NCBI RefSeq assembly: GCF_029581395.1
Contig: NZ_CP121113.1
Span: forward strand, 614,501 to 678,500
Length of the DNA stretch: 64,000 nucleotides
DNA from: Roseinatronobacter sp. S2
Lineage (GTDB): Bacteria > Pseudomonadota > Alphaproteobacteria > Rhodobacterales > Rhodobacteraceae
Direction: 5' to 3'
The notes under the pieces were generated by a model. That model saw only the letters and a list, made by a program, of their open reading frames with translations. It ran no database searches and was not told the DNA's origin. Positions within the stretch are counted from its first letter, which is position 1. Every line of letters begins with the position of its first letter. Below are positions 9,205-16,911 of the stretch, in pieces. Both the position numbers and the translations under genes were made by a program.

Positions 9205-10176
9205 ATGAAACATATCACCAGATCACTATGCGCGCTGACGCTGTCGGCGGTGGCACTTGGTGCGCCCGCACTGGCACAGGAACGCGTGTTTGTCGGCATC
9301 GCGACCGGCGGCACCGGCGGCACATATTACCCGCTGGGCGGCATGCTGGCGCAGCTGATTTCCAACACCGCAGAACTGGAAGGCAAGCGTATTTCCGCAA
9401 CGGCCGAAACCGGTAACGCATCGGTGGCAAATGCCGGTCTGCTGGCACAGGGCGAGATTGAGACGGCCTTTATCGCCGCCGATATTCTGGATGCCGCCTA
9501 TCGTGGCGCCAACCAGTTCGAAGGCAATGCTGCCGAAAACATTCGCGCGCTAGGCTCGCTTTATCCCGAAACCGTGCAGCTTGTGGCACGCGCGGGCGCC
9601 AATGTGACCAGCTTTGCCGATATGGCCGGAAAATCCGTATCGTCCGGGTCGCCGGGTTCGGGGCAGTGGCAGCTTCTGGGCGACCTGCTGGAAGCCCACG
9701 GCATGACCCGCGAGGACGTGTCTGAAGATTATTCGTCCTTCGCGCAATCGGCGGACAAGCTGCGCGATGGCAATCTGGATGCGTCGCTGATTACTGCGGG
9801 TATTCCCACAGCGTCGATCACCGAACTGGCCAATGGCCATGATATCACTGTGGTGCCGCTGTCGGGTGCGGAAATTGCGGCGCTTCAGGAAGTGCAGCCA
9901 TATTACGCATCGGTCACGCTGCCCGCAGGCACTTATCGCGGCATAGACGCGGATGTGGAAACGCTGGCCGTGCGCGCAATCTGGGCCACACATGCCGATC
10001 TGGACGAAGATCTGGCCTATGCCATGGTCAAGGCACTGTATGAAAACACCGAAACGCTGGCGCAGGTCCATGTCATGGGCGGCCAGATTTCGCTGGAAAC
10101 CGCGCTGGAATCGGTATCGGTGCCGCTGCACCCCGGTGCGGAACGCTTCTACCGTGAAATGGGCCTGATCGAGTGA
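9205..10176 (+). CDS. TAXI family TRAP transporter solute-binding protein
   Basis: Periplasmic receptor of a TRAP transporter of the TAXI subgroup. The 323-residue product has a Sec signal peptide (about residues 1-23, ending ALAQ) and the TAXI fingerprint GIATGGTGGTYYPLGG right after it; later GSPGSGQWQLLGDLLEAHGM is also typical. The start at 9205 is preferred over 9166 because AAGGAG sits eight bases upstream and the signal peptide then begins at residue 1. Its stop overlaps the DUF1850 gene. The link to hut genes suggests a histidine-pathway compound or glutamate as solute, which is inference. Confidence 0.93.
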   Translation: MKHITRSLCALTLSAVALGAPALAQERVFVGIATGGTGGTYYPLGGMLAQLISNTAELEGKRISATAETGNASVANAGLLAQGEIETAFIAADILDAAYRGANQFEGNAAENIRALGSLYPETVQLVARAGANVTSFADMAGKSVSSGSPGSGQWQLLGDLLEAHGMTREDVSEDYSSFAQSADKLRDGNLDASLITAGIPTASITELANGHDITVVPLSGAEIAALQEVQPYYASVTLPAGTYRGIDADVETLAVRAIWATHADLDEDLAYAMVKALYENTETLAQVHVMGGQISLETALESVSVPLHPGAERFYREMGLIE

Positions 10177-10646
10177 TCGGCTTTGGCAAGTGCCGCGTGT
10201 TTGCGCTTGCCATCCTGATTTTGGTCATGGGCGGCCCTGCTGCCGCCCATGACTGCACGCCGCGCGCGCTTGATGTGATCCATGTGCAAGATGGCACGAC
10301 GCTGGCAAGTTTGCCCGCGCAACCCTTCACGCTGGTCTGGCGCAATTCCGTGACCCATAGCCTGGTTCAGGCCGATTATATCCTTGGCCCGCAGGGCCAG
10401 ATCATCCAGATCGCGGAACGGTTTGCGGCCCATGGCCCCGGCATGGCCCATGATGGCGCAGGCTGGCGGATCGAGGGCGGGCAGATGGTGATCGACCTGC
10501 ACCGCGACGTCGGGCGGCTGATCCTGCGCAGTGCGCCCGCGCATGAAAACCGCCTGATCGCAGGCGACACGGTGATCGACCTGACCCAGTGGCCCGCCAC
10601 CCCGCTTGAAATACGTTCGCCCGATTGCAAGGACCCCCCGCCATGA
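10173..10646 (+). CDS. DUF1850 domain protein, TAXI-TRAP accessory
   Basis: A 157-residue protein with an N-terminal hydrophobic segment (about residues 9-24, likely signal peptide). The string FTLVWRNSVTHSLVQADYIL followed by RFAAHGPGM matches DUF1850. Proteins of this family are usually encoded between the receptor and fused permease of TAXI-TRAP systems, as here; their exact role is unknown. GTG start at 10173 overlaps the receptor stop, and its own stop overlaps the permease start (ATGA). Confidence 0.85.
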   Translation: MIGFGKCRVFALAILILVMGGPAAAHDCTPRALDVIHVQDGTTLASLPAQPFTLVWRNSVTHSLVQADYILGPQGQIIQIAERFAAHGPGMAHDGAGWRIEGGQMVIDLHRDVGRLILRSAPAHENRLIAGDTVIDLTQWPATPLEIRSPDCKDPPP

Positions 10647-12871
10647 GCACATCTGCCCCCAAAAGCGACCTGACCGCCGCCGAAATGGAAGCGCTGGTTC
10701 GCAAATATGACAGCGAAACCAATTTTCGCCGCCTGACGGGTGTGACAGGGCTTGTGGTGACGCTGGCCTGCATCGTGCTGAGTGTGTTTCACATTTACAC
10801 ATCGGGTTTCGGGCTGCTGAATGAAGTCATGCACAGATCTGTGCATATGAGTTTCATCATGCCGCTGGTGTTTTTGTTGTTTCCGCGCACGCGTGCGGAA
10901 AAACCGGCGCGCGCATGGGGGTTCGGGCTGGCATTCGCGGCGTTCTATGTCTTTTTGGGCGTGCAACTGGCCGATGCCCTGACAGGGCGCATACCAGACA
11001 TGGCGCGCTGGGGGCTGATTGGCGTCAGCTTCGCGCTGGCGCTGACCGCGCTGCCCATCAACGCGCTGGGCGGGCAGGGCAACCGTGTGTCGGTGATGGA
11101 CTGGCCGCTGGCCATCGCGGGTGGCGGGTCATCGCTGTATCTGATTGTATTTTTCGATTCGATCTTCATTCAGAATGTCGGGTTCCCGCAGCCGCTGGAT
11201 TATGTGATGGGCCTGCTGGCCATTATCATGGTGCTGGAAGCCGCCCGCCGCACCATGGGCGAGGTGCTGCCCGTTATCGGCACATTGGCACTGCTTTACG
11301 CAATTTTTGGCCCCTATTTGCCGGGTGATCTGGCACATCGGGGCTATAATATCATCCGGCTGGTCAATCACCTGTATCTGGGCACCGAGGGGATTTACGG
11401 CATTGCCATCGGGGTGGTGGCGACATTCGTGTTTCATTTCGTGCTGTTCGGGGTGCTGGCGCAGAAATCGGGGCTGGGTCAGTTGTTCATTGATCTGGCC
11501 AGCATTGTCGCAGGCCGCTACGCGGGCGGGCCTGCCAAGGTGGCGGTGGTGTCATCGGGGTTTTTTGGCATGATCTCCGGCTCTCCGGTGGCGAATACGG
11601 TGACGACGGGTGCCTTCACCATTCCGATGATGAAGGCCAAGGGGTTTTCAGGCCGGTTTGCCGCCGCGACCGAAGCCTCGGCCAGTTGTGGCGGGCAGGT
11701 GACCCCGCCCATCATGGGGGCGGCCGCGTTTGTGATGACCGAAATGCTGGGCGTGCCTTATAACGAGTTGATCCTGATTGCCATTATTCCCGCCGCATTT
11801 CATTACCTGTCCACGCTGTTCATGGTGCATCTGGAAGCGAAACGCCTGAATCTGGAAGGGATTGCGCCCGACAAACTGCCGCAATTCATGGATGTTCTTG
11901 CGCGGTCGTGGCACCTGTTCATTCCGCTTATTGTCATGGTCACGCTGCTGTTGATGAAATTCACCCCGTTTCTTGCGGCCTTCTGGGGGATTATCCTGAC
12001 GATCGTATGTTCCTTTATTCCGGTCACGCTGCAACTTGTGGGTTTGGGGCGGCGCATGGATGCCAGCAGCGCACTGACCCCGATGAAGTTGCAGGACGCG
12101 CTGAAAAGCGGCGCGCAGCAATCCATCGCCATCACGGCGGCCTGTGCTTGTGTGGGCTTCATTCTGGGGGTCACAACGCTGACGGGTATGGGGTTCAAAT
12201 TCTCTGGTGCGGTGATTGACGGTGCCGCATGGATGGGGGCCACGATTTCCGCACTGGACCCGCTGGGTTTCTTGTCGCAGAACGGCACAACGCTGTTTTT
12301 CGCGCTGATTTTCGTGGCGATTGCCTGCATCATCATGGGCGCGGGGATTCCCACAACGCCCACCTATATCATCCTTGCCGCCATCGCAGCACCCGCCTTG
12401 CAGCAACTGGGCGTGCCGCTTCTGGCCACGCATTTCTTCGTGTTCTATTACGGGGTTCTGGCCGATATTACGCCGCCGGTGGCCTTGGCCGCCTATGCGG
12501 GTGCAGGGATTGCGAAATCCGACCCCATGAAAACCGGCATGACGGCGTTCCGCCTGTCCATGGGCAAGGCGTTGGTGCCGATGATGTTCATCTATGCGCC
12601 CGCGCTGTTGTTCATTGATTTCACATGGTGGGATTTTATGCTGGCGCTGTCGTCAGGGGTGCTGTCCATCGTGGCGCTGTCGGTGGCCTATATCGGGTTT
12701 TTCAAGACAAGTGTGGAACGGTGGGAAAAATGGGTGCTTAGCCTTGCCGGGCTGGCCTTGGTCGCCCACGACCTGACGACGATTGTTCTAAGTGCAACGG
12801 TGGTGCTGGCGATCTTGTGGCGCAACAGTCGCAAGCCGCCCGATACAGGCGTGCCGCGACCGCAAGACTGA
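10643..12871 (+). CDS. TRAP transporter fused 4TM/12TM permease
   Basis: Membrane component of the TAXI-TRAP system, 742 residues, combining the small (DctQ-like) and large (DctM-like) subunits in one chain. Many hydrophobic segments are visible from residue 35 on; the DctM signature region GFFGMISGSPVANTVTTGAF and CGGQVTPPIMGAAAFVM lie near residue 300-360, and a second half with GAGIPTTPTYIILAAIAAPA near 565. ATG at 10643 overlaps the DUF1850 stop, which decides it over the upstream TTG/ATG frame start at 10625. A terminator follows directly. Confidence 0.95.
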   Translation: MSTSAPKSDLTAAEMEALVRKYDSETNFRRLTGVTGLVVTLACIVLSVFHIYTSGFGLLNEVMHRSVHMSFIMPLVFLLFPRTRAEKPARAWGFGLAFAAFYVFLGVQLADALTGRIPDMARWGLIGVSFALALTALPINALGGQGNRVSVMDWPLAIAGGGSSLYLIVFFDSIFIQNVGFPQPLDYVMGLLAIIMVLEAARRTMGEVLPVIGTLALLYAIFGPYLPGDLAHRGYNIIRLVNHLYLGTEGIYGIAIGVVATFVFHFVLFGVLAQKSGLGQLFIDLASIVAGRYAGGPAKVAVVSSGFFGMISGSPVANTVTTGAFTIPMMKAKGFSGRFAAATEASASCGGQVTPPIMGAAAFVMTEMLGVPYNELILIAIIPAAFHYLSTLFMVHLEAKRLNLEGIAPDKLPQFMDVLARSWHLFIPLIVMVTLLLMKFTPFLAAFWGIILTIVCSFIPVTLQLVGLGRRMDASSALTPMKLQDALKSGAQQSIAITAACACVGFILGVTTLTGMGFKFSGAVIDGAAWMGATISALDPLGFLSQNGTTLFFALIFVAIACIIMGAGIPTTPTYIILAAIAAPALQQLGVPLLATHFFVFYYGVLADITPPVALAAYAGAGIAKSDPMKTGMTAFRLSMGKALVPMMFIYAPALLFIDFTWWDFMLALSSGVLSIVALSVAYIGFFKTSVERWEKWVLSLAGLALVAHDLTTIVLSATVVLAILWRNSRKPPDTGVPRPQD

Positions 12872-12888
12872 CGGTTTGCCCAAATGAC

Positions 12889-12919
12889 AAGGCCCGCACC
12901 TGAAACCGGTGCGGGCCTT
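12889..12919. terminator. Bidirectional intrinsic terminator
   Basis: A perfect 12-bp inverted repeat, AAGGCCCGCACC and GGTGCGGGCCTT, with a seven-base loop, flanked by A and T runs on either side. It lies between the convergent ends of the TRAP permease and the exported RidA gene, so it can serve both. Confidence 0.85.
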
Positions 12920-12942
12920 TATCCTGGGTCATTGGTGCCGCA

Positions 12943-13431
12943 TCAGGGACGCACGGCCACCACTTCGATTTCAACCAGCCAATGCGGGTTTGCCAGACCG
13001 GCCACTTCAAACACCGAACGGGTGGGCAGGTTGGGCTGGTCTTCGGTGCCAAAGAACTGGACATAGCCATCCATGAAACCGCCGAAATCCATCTGGCCGC
13101 TGTCATCGGCCACCAGATAGACCTGCATTTTCACGACATCCGACATCGTCAGGTCCAGATCTTCCAGCGTGCTGTTGATCCGCCCCAGAACGGAGATGGT
13201 CTGCGCTTCGGTGTCGCCGAATGCCGCTGCGGTGTTGGGTTCCGCGTCCGTGTTCGTGACACCGGGGACCGCGCCGCTAAGGTAGACCAGTGTTGCATCT
13301 GCCGGAATTTCAACGGCGCGCAGGATTGGGAAATCTGATCCCGGATTTTTGTGGCGCACGACTTCGGCCTGCGCGACACCGCCCAGCAAAAGGGATGCAG
13401 CAAGTGCCGGAAGAAGGGTTTTGTTCAACAT
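12943..13431 (-). CDS. Exported RidA family (YjgF/YER057c/UK114) protein
   Basis: A 162-residue protein with a clear Sec signal peptide (residues 1-22, LLPALAASLLLGGVAQA) followed by a RidA fold: LVYLSGAVPG, TISVLGRINSTLEDLDL and the conserved arginine segment LPTRSVFEVAGL ahead of LVEIEVVAV. Classical RidA proteins are cytosolic and hydrolyse reactive enamines/imines; a secreted one next to an exported flavin amine oxidase and cytochrome c suggests it clears imine products in the periplasm (inference). The start at 13431 puts the signal peptide at residue 1. It is the last of three minus-strand genes. Confidence 0.9.
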   Translation of the reverse strand: MLNKTLLPALAASLLLGGVAQAEVVRHKNPGSDFPILRAVEIPADATLVYLSGAVPGVTNTDAEPNTAAAFGDTEAQTISVLGRINSTLEDLDLTMSDVVKMQVYLVADDSGQMDFGGFMDGYVQFFGTEDQPNLPTRSVFEVAGLANPHWLVEIEVVAVRP

Positions 13432-13521
13432 ATCTCGTTCCTTGATGATGAAAGTAATCCTGGCGGCCAGCCACACGGGACCGGCCACCACTTTTGTATG
13501 AGGTGTCAAGACGCGTGTTCG

Positions 13522-13923
13522 TCAGCGCGTCTGGGACACCATTTCAGGCGTCGCCGGATCGTCGGGGTAATCGTTGCCGAAACTTGTCCGGATGTAATTG
13601 ACCACTTCGGCAATCTGTTCGTCATCCAGCACGCCGCGCAGGGGCGGCATGGCCGCCTGACCGTGCAGCGTCAGCATGACGGCATATTCCGGGTATTCCA
13701 GCGTCGGGTTGTCCGCCAGTGCGGGATAGCTGGCCGCGCCGGTTGCCCCTTGGCCATCCGGCATGTGACAGCTTGCGCAGACGGCCTTGTAGATGCCTTC
13801 GCCGGTTTGCTGTGTCAGCACATTGCGGCTTTCGAACCACGCGGCGCTTTCATCGGCGATGGCGGGGACCGCCGCGATGCTTGCTGCGAACAGGGCGGGG
13901 GTGAATAGTTGGTGCATGCGCAT
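13522..13923 (-). CDS. Small periplasmic c-type cytochrome
   Basis: A 133-residue monoheme cytochrome c: signal peptide at about residues 1-23 (ending PAIA), heme-binding CASCH motif at about 49-53, and a later methionine-containing segment (QAAMPPLRGVLDDEQIAEVVNYIR) that fits the distal Met ligand and C-terminal helix of class I cytochromes. It starts four bases after the flavin oxidase stop, so it is likely the electron acceptor of that enzyme, by analogy with the cytochrome used by the flavin enzyme NicA2. That pairing is inferred. Confidence 0.9.
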   Translation of the reverse strand: MRMHQLFTPALFAASIAAVPAIADESAAWFESRNVLTQQTGEGIYKAVCASCHMPDGQGATGAASYPALADNPTLEYPEYAVMLTLHGQAAMPPLRGVLDDEQIAEVVNYIRTSFGNDYPDDPATPEMVSQTR

Positions 13924-13926
13924 CGG

Positions 13927-15525
13927 TTATTCTCCTGCTGCGGCGATTGCGGTTTCGTTCAGGCGGCGGATGGCATCCAGCGACGACAGAACCGCCCCTT
14001 CCATCCATGCAGGAAGATAGGACAGATGCTCGCCCGCGCAGACAATCCGGCGGTCCATCGCCACCGCATCATCATATTGGGCCTCCTTGTCCTGCCACAG
14101 CCCGTAGCAGCCCAGTGTCCACGGCACACGGTGCCATGCCACGGAAACCCCTGCCTTGAATTCTTCGGCCATTTGCGGGTGAATCTGGCTGCCCCATTCC
14201 ACGGTGCGGCGCACGCGGTCTTCGGGTTCGATTGACGAATACTGATACGCCAGCGCCCCCCAGGAATAGGCCCCCAGAACAACGCCGGGTTTGTCCGACA
14301 GATAGTCATTCGACGGATAGGAGATTTGCGAGATGGGCAGGTCGGTATAGGTGGTCCCGCCGTAGATATGCTCGTCCTCTTCCCAGAAGCGGCGCTTGAA
14401 TTCCAGCCCGACCTTGATGGATGCCGCGTAGTGCATGGTCTGGATCACGTTCGCCAGCGGGCCAGAGAAGTCATGGTCAATCTGGCTCAGAATCGAGAAG
14501 GGAATCGTGCAGACGCAATAATCCGCGCTGGCAGTTTCTTCTGCGCCATCATTTTCCAGATCCTCATAGGTGACCGACACGCCATCATCATCCTGCCGGA
14601 TCTGGGTGACGCGTTTGCGATAGCGCACCAGATCGCCTAGGTTGTCGGCCATGGCACGCGCAATCATGTCCATACCGCCCTTGGGCTGAAAAATGGGCAT
14701 GGACCCGTTCAATGCCTCGCTGGTGGCAAGGCGCGACCACAGGCCGGAATCCAGCAAGGTGGACAGGTCCAGAATTTCATTGGCAATAGGCGCGCCATCG
14801 ACACCACCACCGGGCGGGCGTTCATAGCCGCGGCGCGAACTGGCGTCATTGCCGGACACATAGGCGTTGTCACTGTTCAGCGCGCCAAAGGTGCGCAGAC
14901 CGGCCAGCAGGTTTTCCTTGTCTTCATCCGACAGCACCTGATCCAGCGCGCCCTGATCGGTGACCTTGGACAGCAGGTCGGAAATATGGCCACGGAAATC
15001 GGCGTTGATTTCGCGGTAGCGCACGGGCTTTCCGTCAAATGCGTCGACCGAATGCACATAGGCATGGTTGTTGATCTGGATCAGCGGTTCCAGTTCAACA
15101 CCCAGCCTGCGGCAATAGTCCAGAATGCCATAATGGTTATAGGGCACACGCCACGGACCGGGGTTGAAGTAATTGCCTTCTGCAAAATCCACGGTCTGGG
15201 TAAAGCCACCCAATTCTTCATAGGTGTCGCCTGCGCGCATGGTCCAGCAGCGCCCGCCTGCCACATCGCGGAATTCCAGCACTTCGACATCATAGCCTGC
15301 GTCGCGCAATTCCATCGCGGCGATCATACCGGCGATTCCAGCCCCAAGAACAAGCACTTTTGTCCCTTCCGGAGCACGTTCAAGTTGTATAGGCCCATCA
15401 TAAGGTGACGCATGCGCGACCCCCATCATACCCATGGCCTGATACATTGCCGCGGCGCCACCAGCGGCGCCGACCATCGTCAGGAATTCCCGCCTTGATG
15501 GATTAGGTGTTGAATTATCAGCCAA
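13927..15525 (-). CDS. Tat-exported flavin monoamine oxidase family protein
   Basis: A 532-residue FAD-dependent amine or amino-acid oxidase/dehydrogenase. It has a twin-arginine signal (SRREFLTMVGAAGGAAAMY), the dinucleotide fold VLVLGAGIAGMIAAMELRDAG at about residues 55-75, a following GGRCWT, and the C-terminal FAD segment CAGEHLSYLPAWMEGAVLSS. The start is a TTG at 15523-15525, preceded by an excellent AAAGGAGG; the ATG 21 bases upstream (15546) overlaps that site. Substrate is unknown. The tightly packed cytochrome c and secreted RidA downstream suggest it acts as a periplasmic dehydrogenase rather than an oxygen-using oxidase. Confidence 0.88.
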   Translation of the reverse strand: MADNSTPNPSRREFLTMVGAAGGAAAMYQAMGMMGVAHASPYDGPIQLERAPEGTKVLVLGAGIAGMIAAMELRDAGYDVEVLEFRDVAGGRCWTMRAGDTYEELGGFTQTVDFAEGNYFNPGPWRVPYNHYGILDYCRRLGVELEPLIQINNHAYVHSVDAFDGKPVRYREINADFRGHISDLLSKVTDQGALDQVLSDEDKENLLAGLRTFGALNSDNAYVSGNDASSRRGYERPPGGGVDGAPIANEILDLSTLLDSGLWSRLATSEALNGSMPIFQPKGGMDMIARAMADNLGDLVRYRKRVTQIRQDDDGVSVTYEDLENDGAEETASADYCVCTIPFSILSQIDHDFSGPLANVIQTMHYAASIKVGLEFKRRFWEEDEHIYGGTTYTDLPISQISYPSNDYLSDKPGVVLGAYSWGALAYQYSSIEPEDRVRRTVEWGSQIHPQMAEEFKAGVSVAWHRVPWTLGCYGLWQDKEAQYDDAVAMDRRIVCAGEHLSYLPAWMEGAVLSSLDAIRRLNETAIAAAGE

Positions 15526-15554
15526 AATGGCCTCCTTTAGTTTCATGTCCGGAA

Positions 15555-15633
15555 ACATTTTGTGACGGGTGCGACATTTTGTCAAGCAAAGCGCCCTGCT
15601 AATACCGGCTGAAATCATTCCCTGACGGAATGA
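15555..15633 (-). promoter_or_regulatory. Promoter of the amine oxidase operon with repeated sites
   Basis: On the minus strand TTGACA (15580-15585) and CAAAAT (15557-15562) are spaced by 17 bases. The nine-base direct repeat ACATTTTGT (plus strand) occurs at 15555-15563 and 15574-15582, overlapping both promoter elements. Just upstream lies a perfect inverted repeat, TCATTCC-CTGAC-GGAATGA (15615-15633). These look like regulator sites; the regulator is unknown. The rest of the 253-base gap up to the RpiR gene shows nothing else I can name. Confidence 0.5.
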
Positions 15634-15778
15634 ACCAACGCCAAACAGGTGATCAACCATAGATTGATTTCCCGCATGTGGCGGGCGTATTGCAATCTGC
15701 GGTTCAGATGATGACAGTTCGGGTCAGGTGCATCGGGGAACGCCGCTATTTATGTGCCCTGCGGGCCGCGATGGTTAT

Positions 15779-16714
15779 CTAGTCCCCAAGCGGCAGCGGA
15801 ACCGTGCGCCCGTGATATGCCGTCAGCGAAGCGCGCACGCGGCGCAGATATTCGGAACTCAGTTCTGGGCGCTCGCGGGCGACGGACAAGGCCAGCGCGT
15901 CCAGCACAATCAGCAGTGAAAACCGGATGGCGGTTGGCTTGAAAATATCGGGATGTTCGGGAATCGCGAATGTGATCGGTATTGCCGCCAGTTGCGCCAG
16001 CCGGCTGTTGGGGCTGGTGATCGCGATGGTGGTTGCGCCATAGCTGTTGGCAATCTTTGTCGCTGCAATCATGGCGTCCACCTCGCCGCTGGCGGAAAAG
16101 ACCACCAGCACATCCTTGGCCCCCAATGTCGCGGCCTGCATTTGTGCCTGATAGCTGTCATTGACATAGGATGCAGGAATCCCGATTCGGAACAGGCGGT
16201 TTGCCGTTTCCATGGCCATCATGGACGACCCGCCCCCGATCCCTGCTGCAAGCGTGCGCCGACCTGTGCTTAGCGCGTGTTTTGCGGCTTCCATCTGGGT
16301 GTGGTCCAGTTGGTGGCGCAACATGGCGGCTGCCGAATGGAATGCCGACAGCACATCATCTACGGCGGTTTCTGTGCCGGTCGGGTGGTCGCCGGGGTCC
16401 GTGTCGAAATACTGCATGCTGACGGCAAGGTTCTGTGCCAGCCGCAGCTTGAATTCACGAAAGCCGTCACTGCCCAGCGACCGGCAAAACCTGACCACTG
16501 TTGGCGTGCTGACACCGGCGCCCGCTGCCAGTTCGGCAATGGTCATATTGCTGATCCGCATCAGATTGGCCTTGACGTAATCGGCCACTTTCTGTTCGCG
16601 CGCGGCCAGCTTGCCATCCAGCCTGTCCAGTGCACTGATGACATCCACGACACCGATCTGCGCACGGTTTTGCAGTTTCACGTTGGGGGGCGGTGTCGGG
16701 TTGTCGGCTTTCAT
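15779..16714 (-). CDS. MurR/RpiR family transcriptional regulator
   Basis: A 311-residue regulator with an N-terminal RpiR helix-turn-helix (about residues 30-105; MTIAELAAGAGVSTPTVVRF) and a C-terminal SIS domain (about 135-275; AAGIGGGSSMMAMETANRLF, VVFSASGEVDAMIAATKIA). SIS domains usually sense phosphosugars, but several RpiR proteins control amino-acid or other catabolic genes. It is divergent from the M81 peptidase operon, so it probably controls that cluster. Candidate operators lie in the shared gap and again ahead of dppA. Confidence 0.9.
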   Translation of the reverse strand: MKADNPTPPPNVKLQNRAQIGVVDVISALDRLDGKLAAREQKVADYVKANLMRISNMTIAELAAGAGVSTPTVVRFCRSLGSDGFREFKLRLAQNLAVSMQYFDTDPGDHPTGTETAVDDVLSAFHSAAAMLRHQLDHTQMEAAKHALSTGRRTLAAGIGGGSSMMAMETANRLFRIGIPASYVNDSYQAQMQAATLGAKDVLVVFSASGEVDAMIAATKIANSYGATTIAITSPNSRLAQLAAIPITFAIPEHPDIFKPTAIRFSLLIVLDALALSVARERPELSSEYLRRVRASLTAYHGRTVPLPLGD

Positions 16715-16726
16715 AGCGGCTCCAAT

Positions 16727-16856
16727 ATGAAACTTAGCTTCATTTCTATGGCGTTTTTGCGGAAATCTGCAATAAATTTGTCCCTAAAAGGAACTTCAGT
16801 TACAAATTACACTTGTTAGCCCGAATTTTGCTGATATATGTAACGCAATTACAAAT
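16727..16856. promoter_or_regulatory. Divergent control region with candidate RpiR operator
   Basis: The 197-base gap between the RpiR gene and the M81 peptidase gene holds a palindrome TGTAA-CGCAA-TTACA at 16839-16853, which resembles the known HexR (RpiR family) pattern TGTAAT-N-ATTACA. A related half-site, TTACAAATTACA, lies at 16800-16811, so TTACAAAT occurs at 16800-16807 and 16849-16856. Near the regulator start there is also ATGAA-N7-TTCAT (16727-16743). Confidence 0.5.
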
Positions 16857-16911
16857 ACGCGGCGCCGCATCATACCGCAGCGCTTGTGCAAGTCCGGAAG
16901 GGAACTGACTG

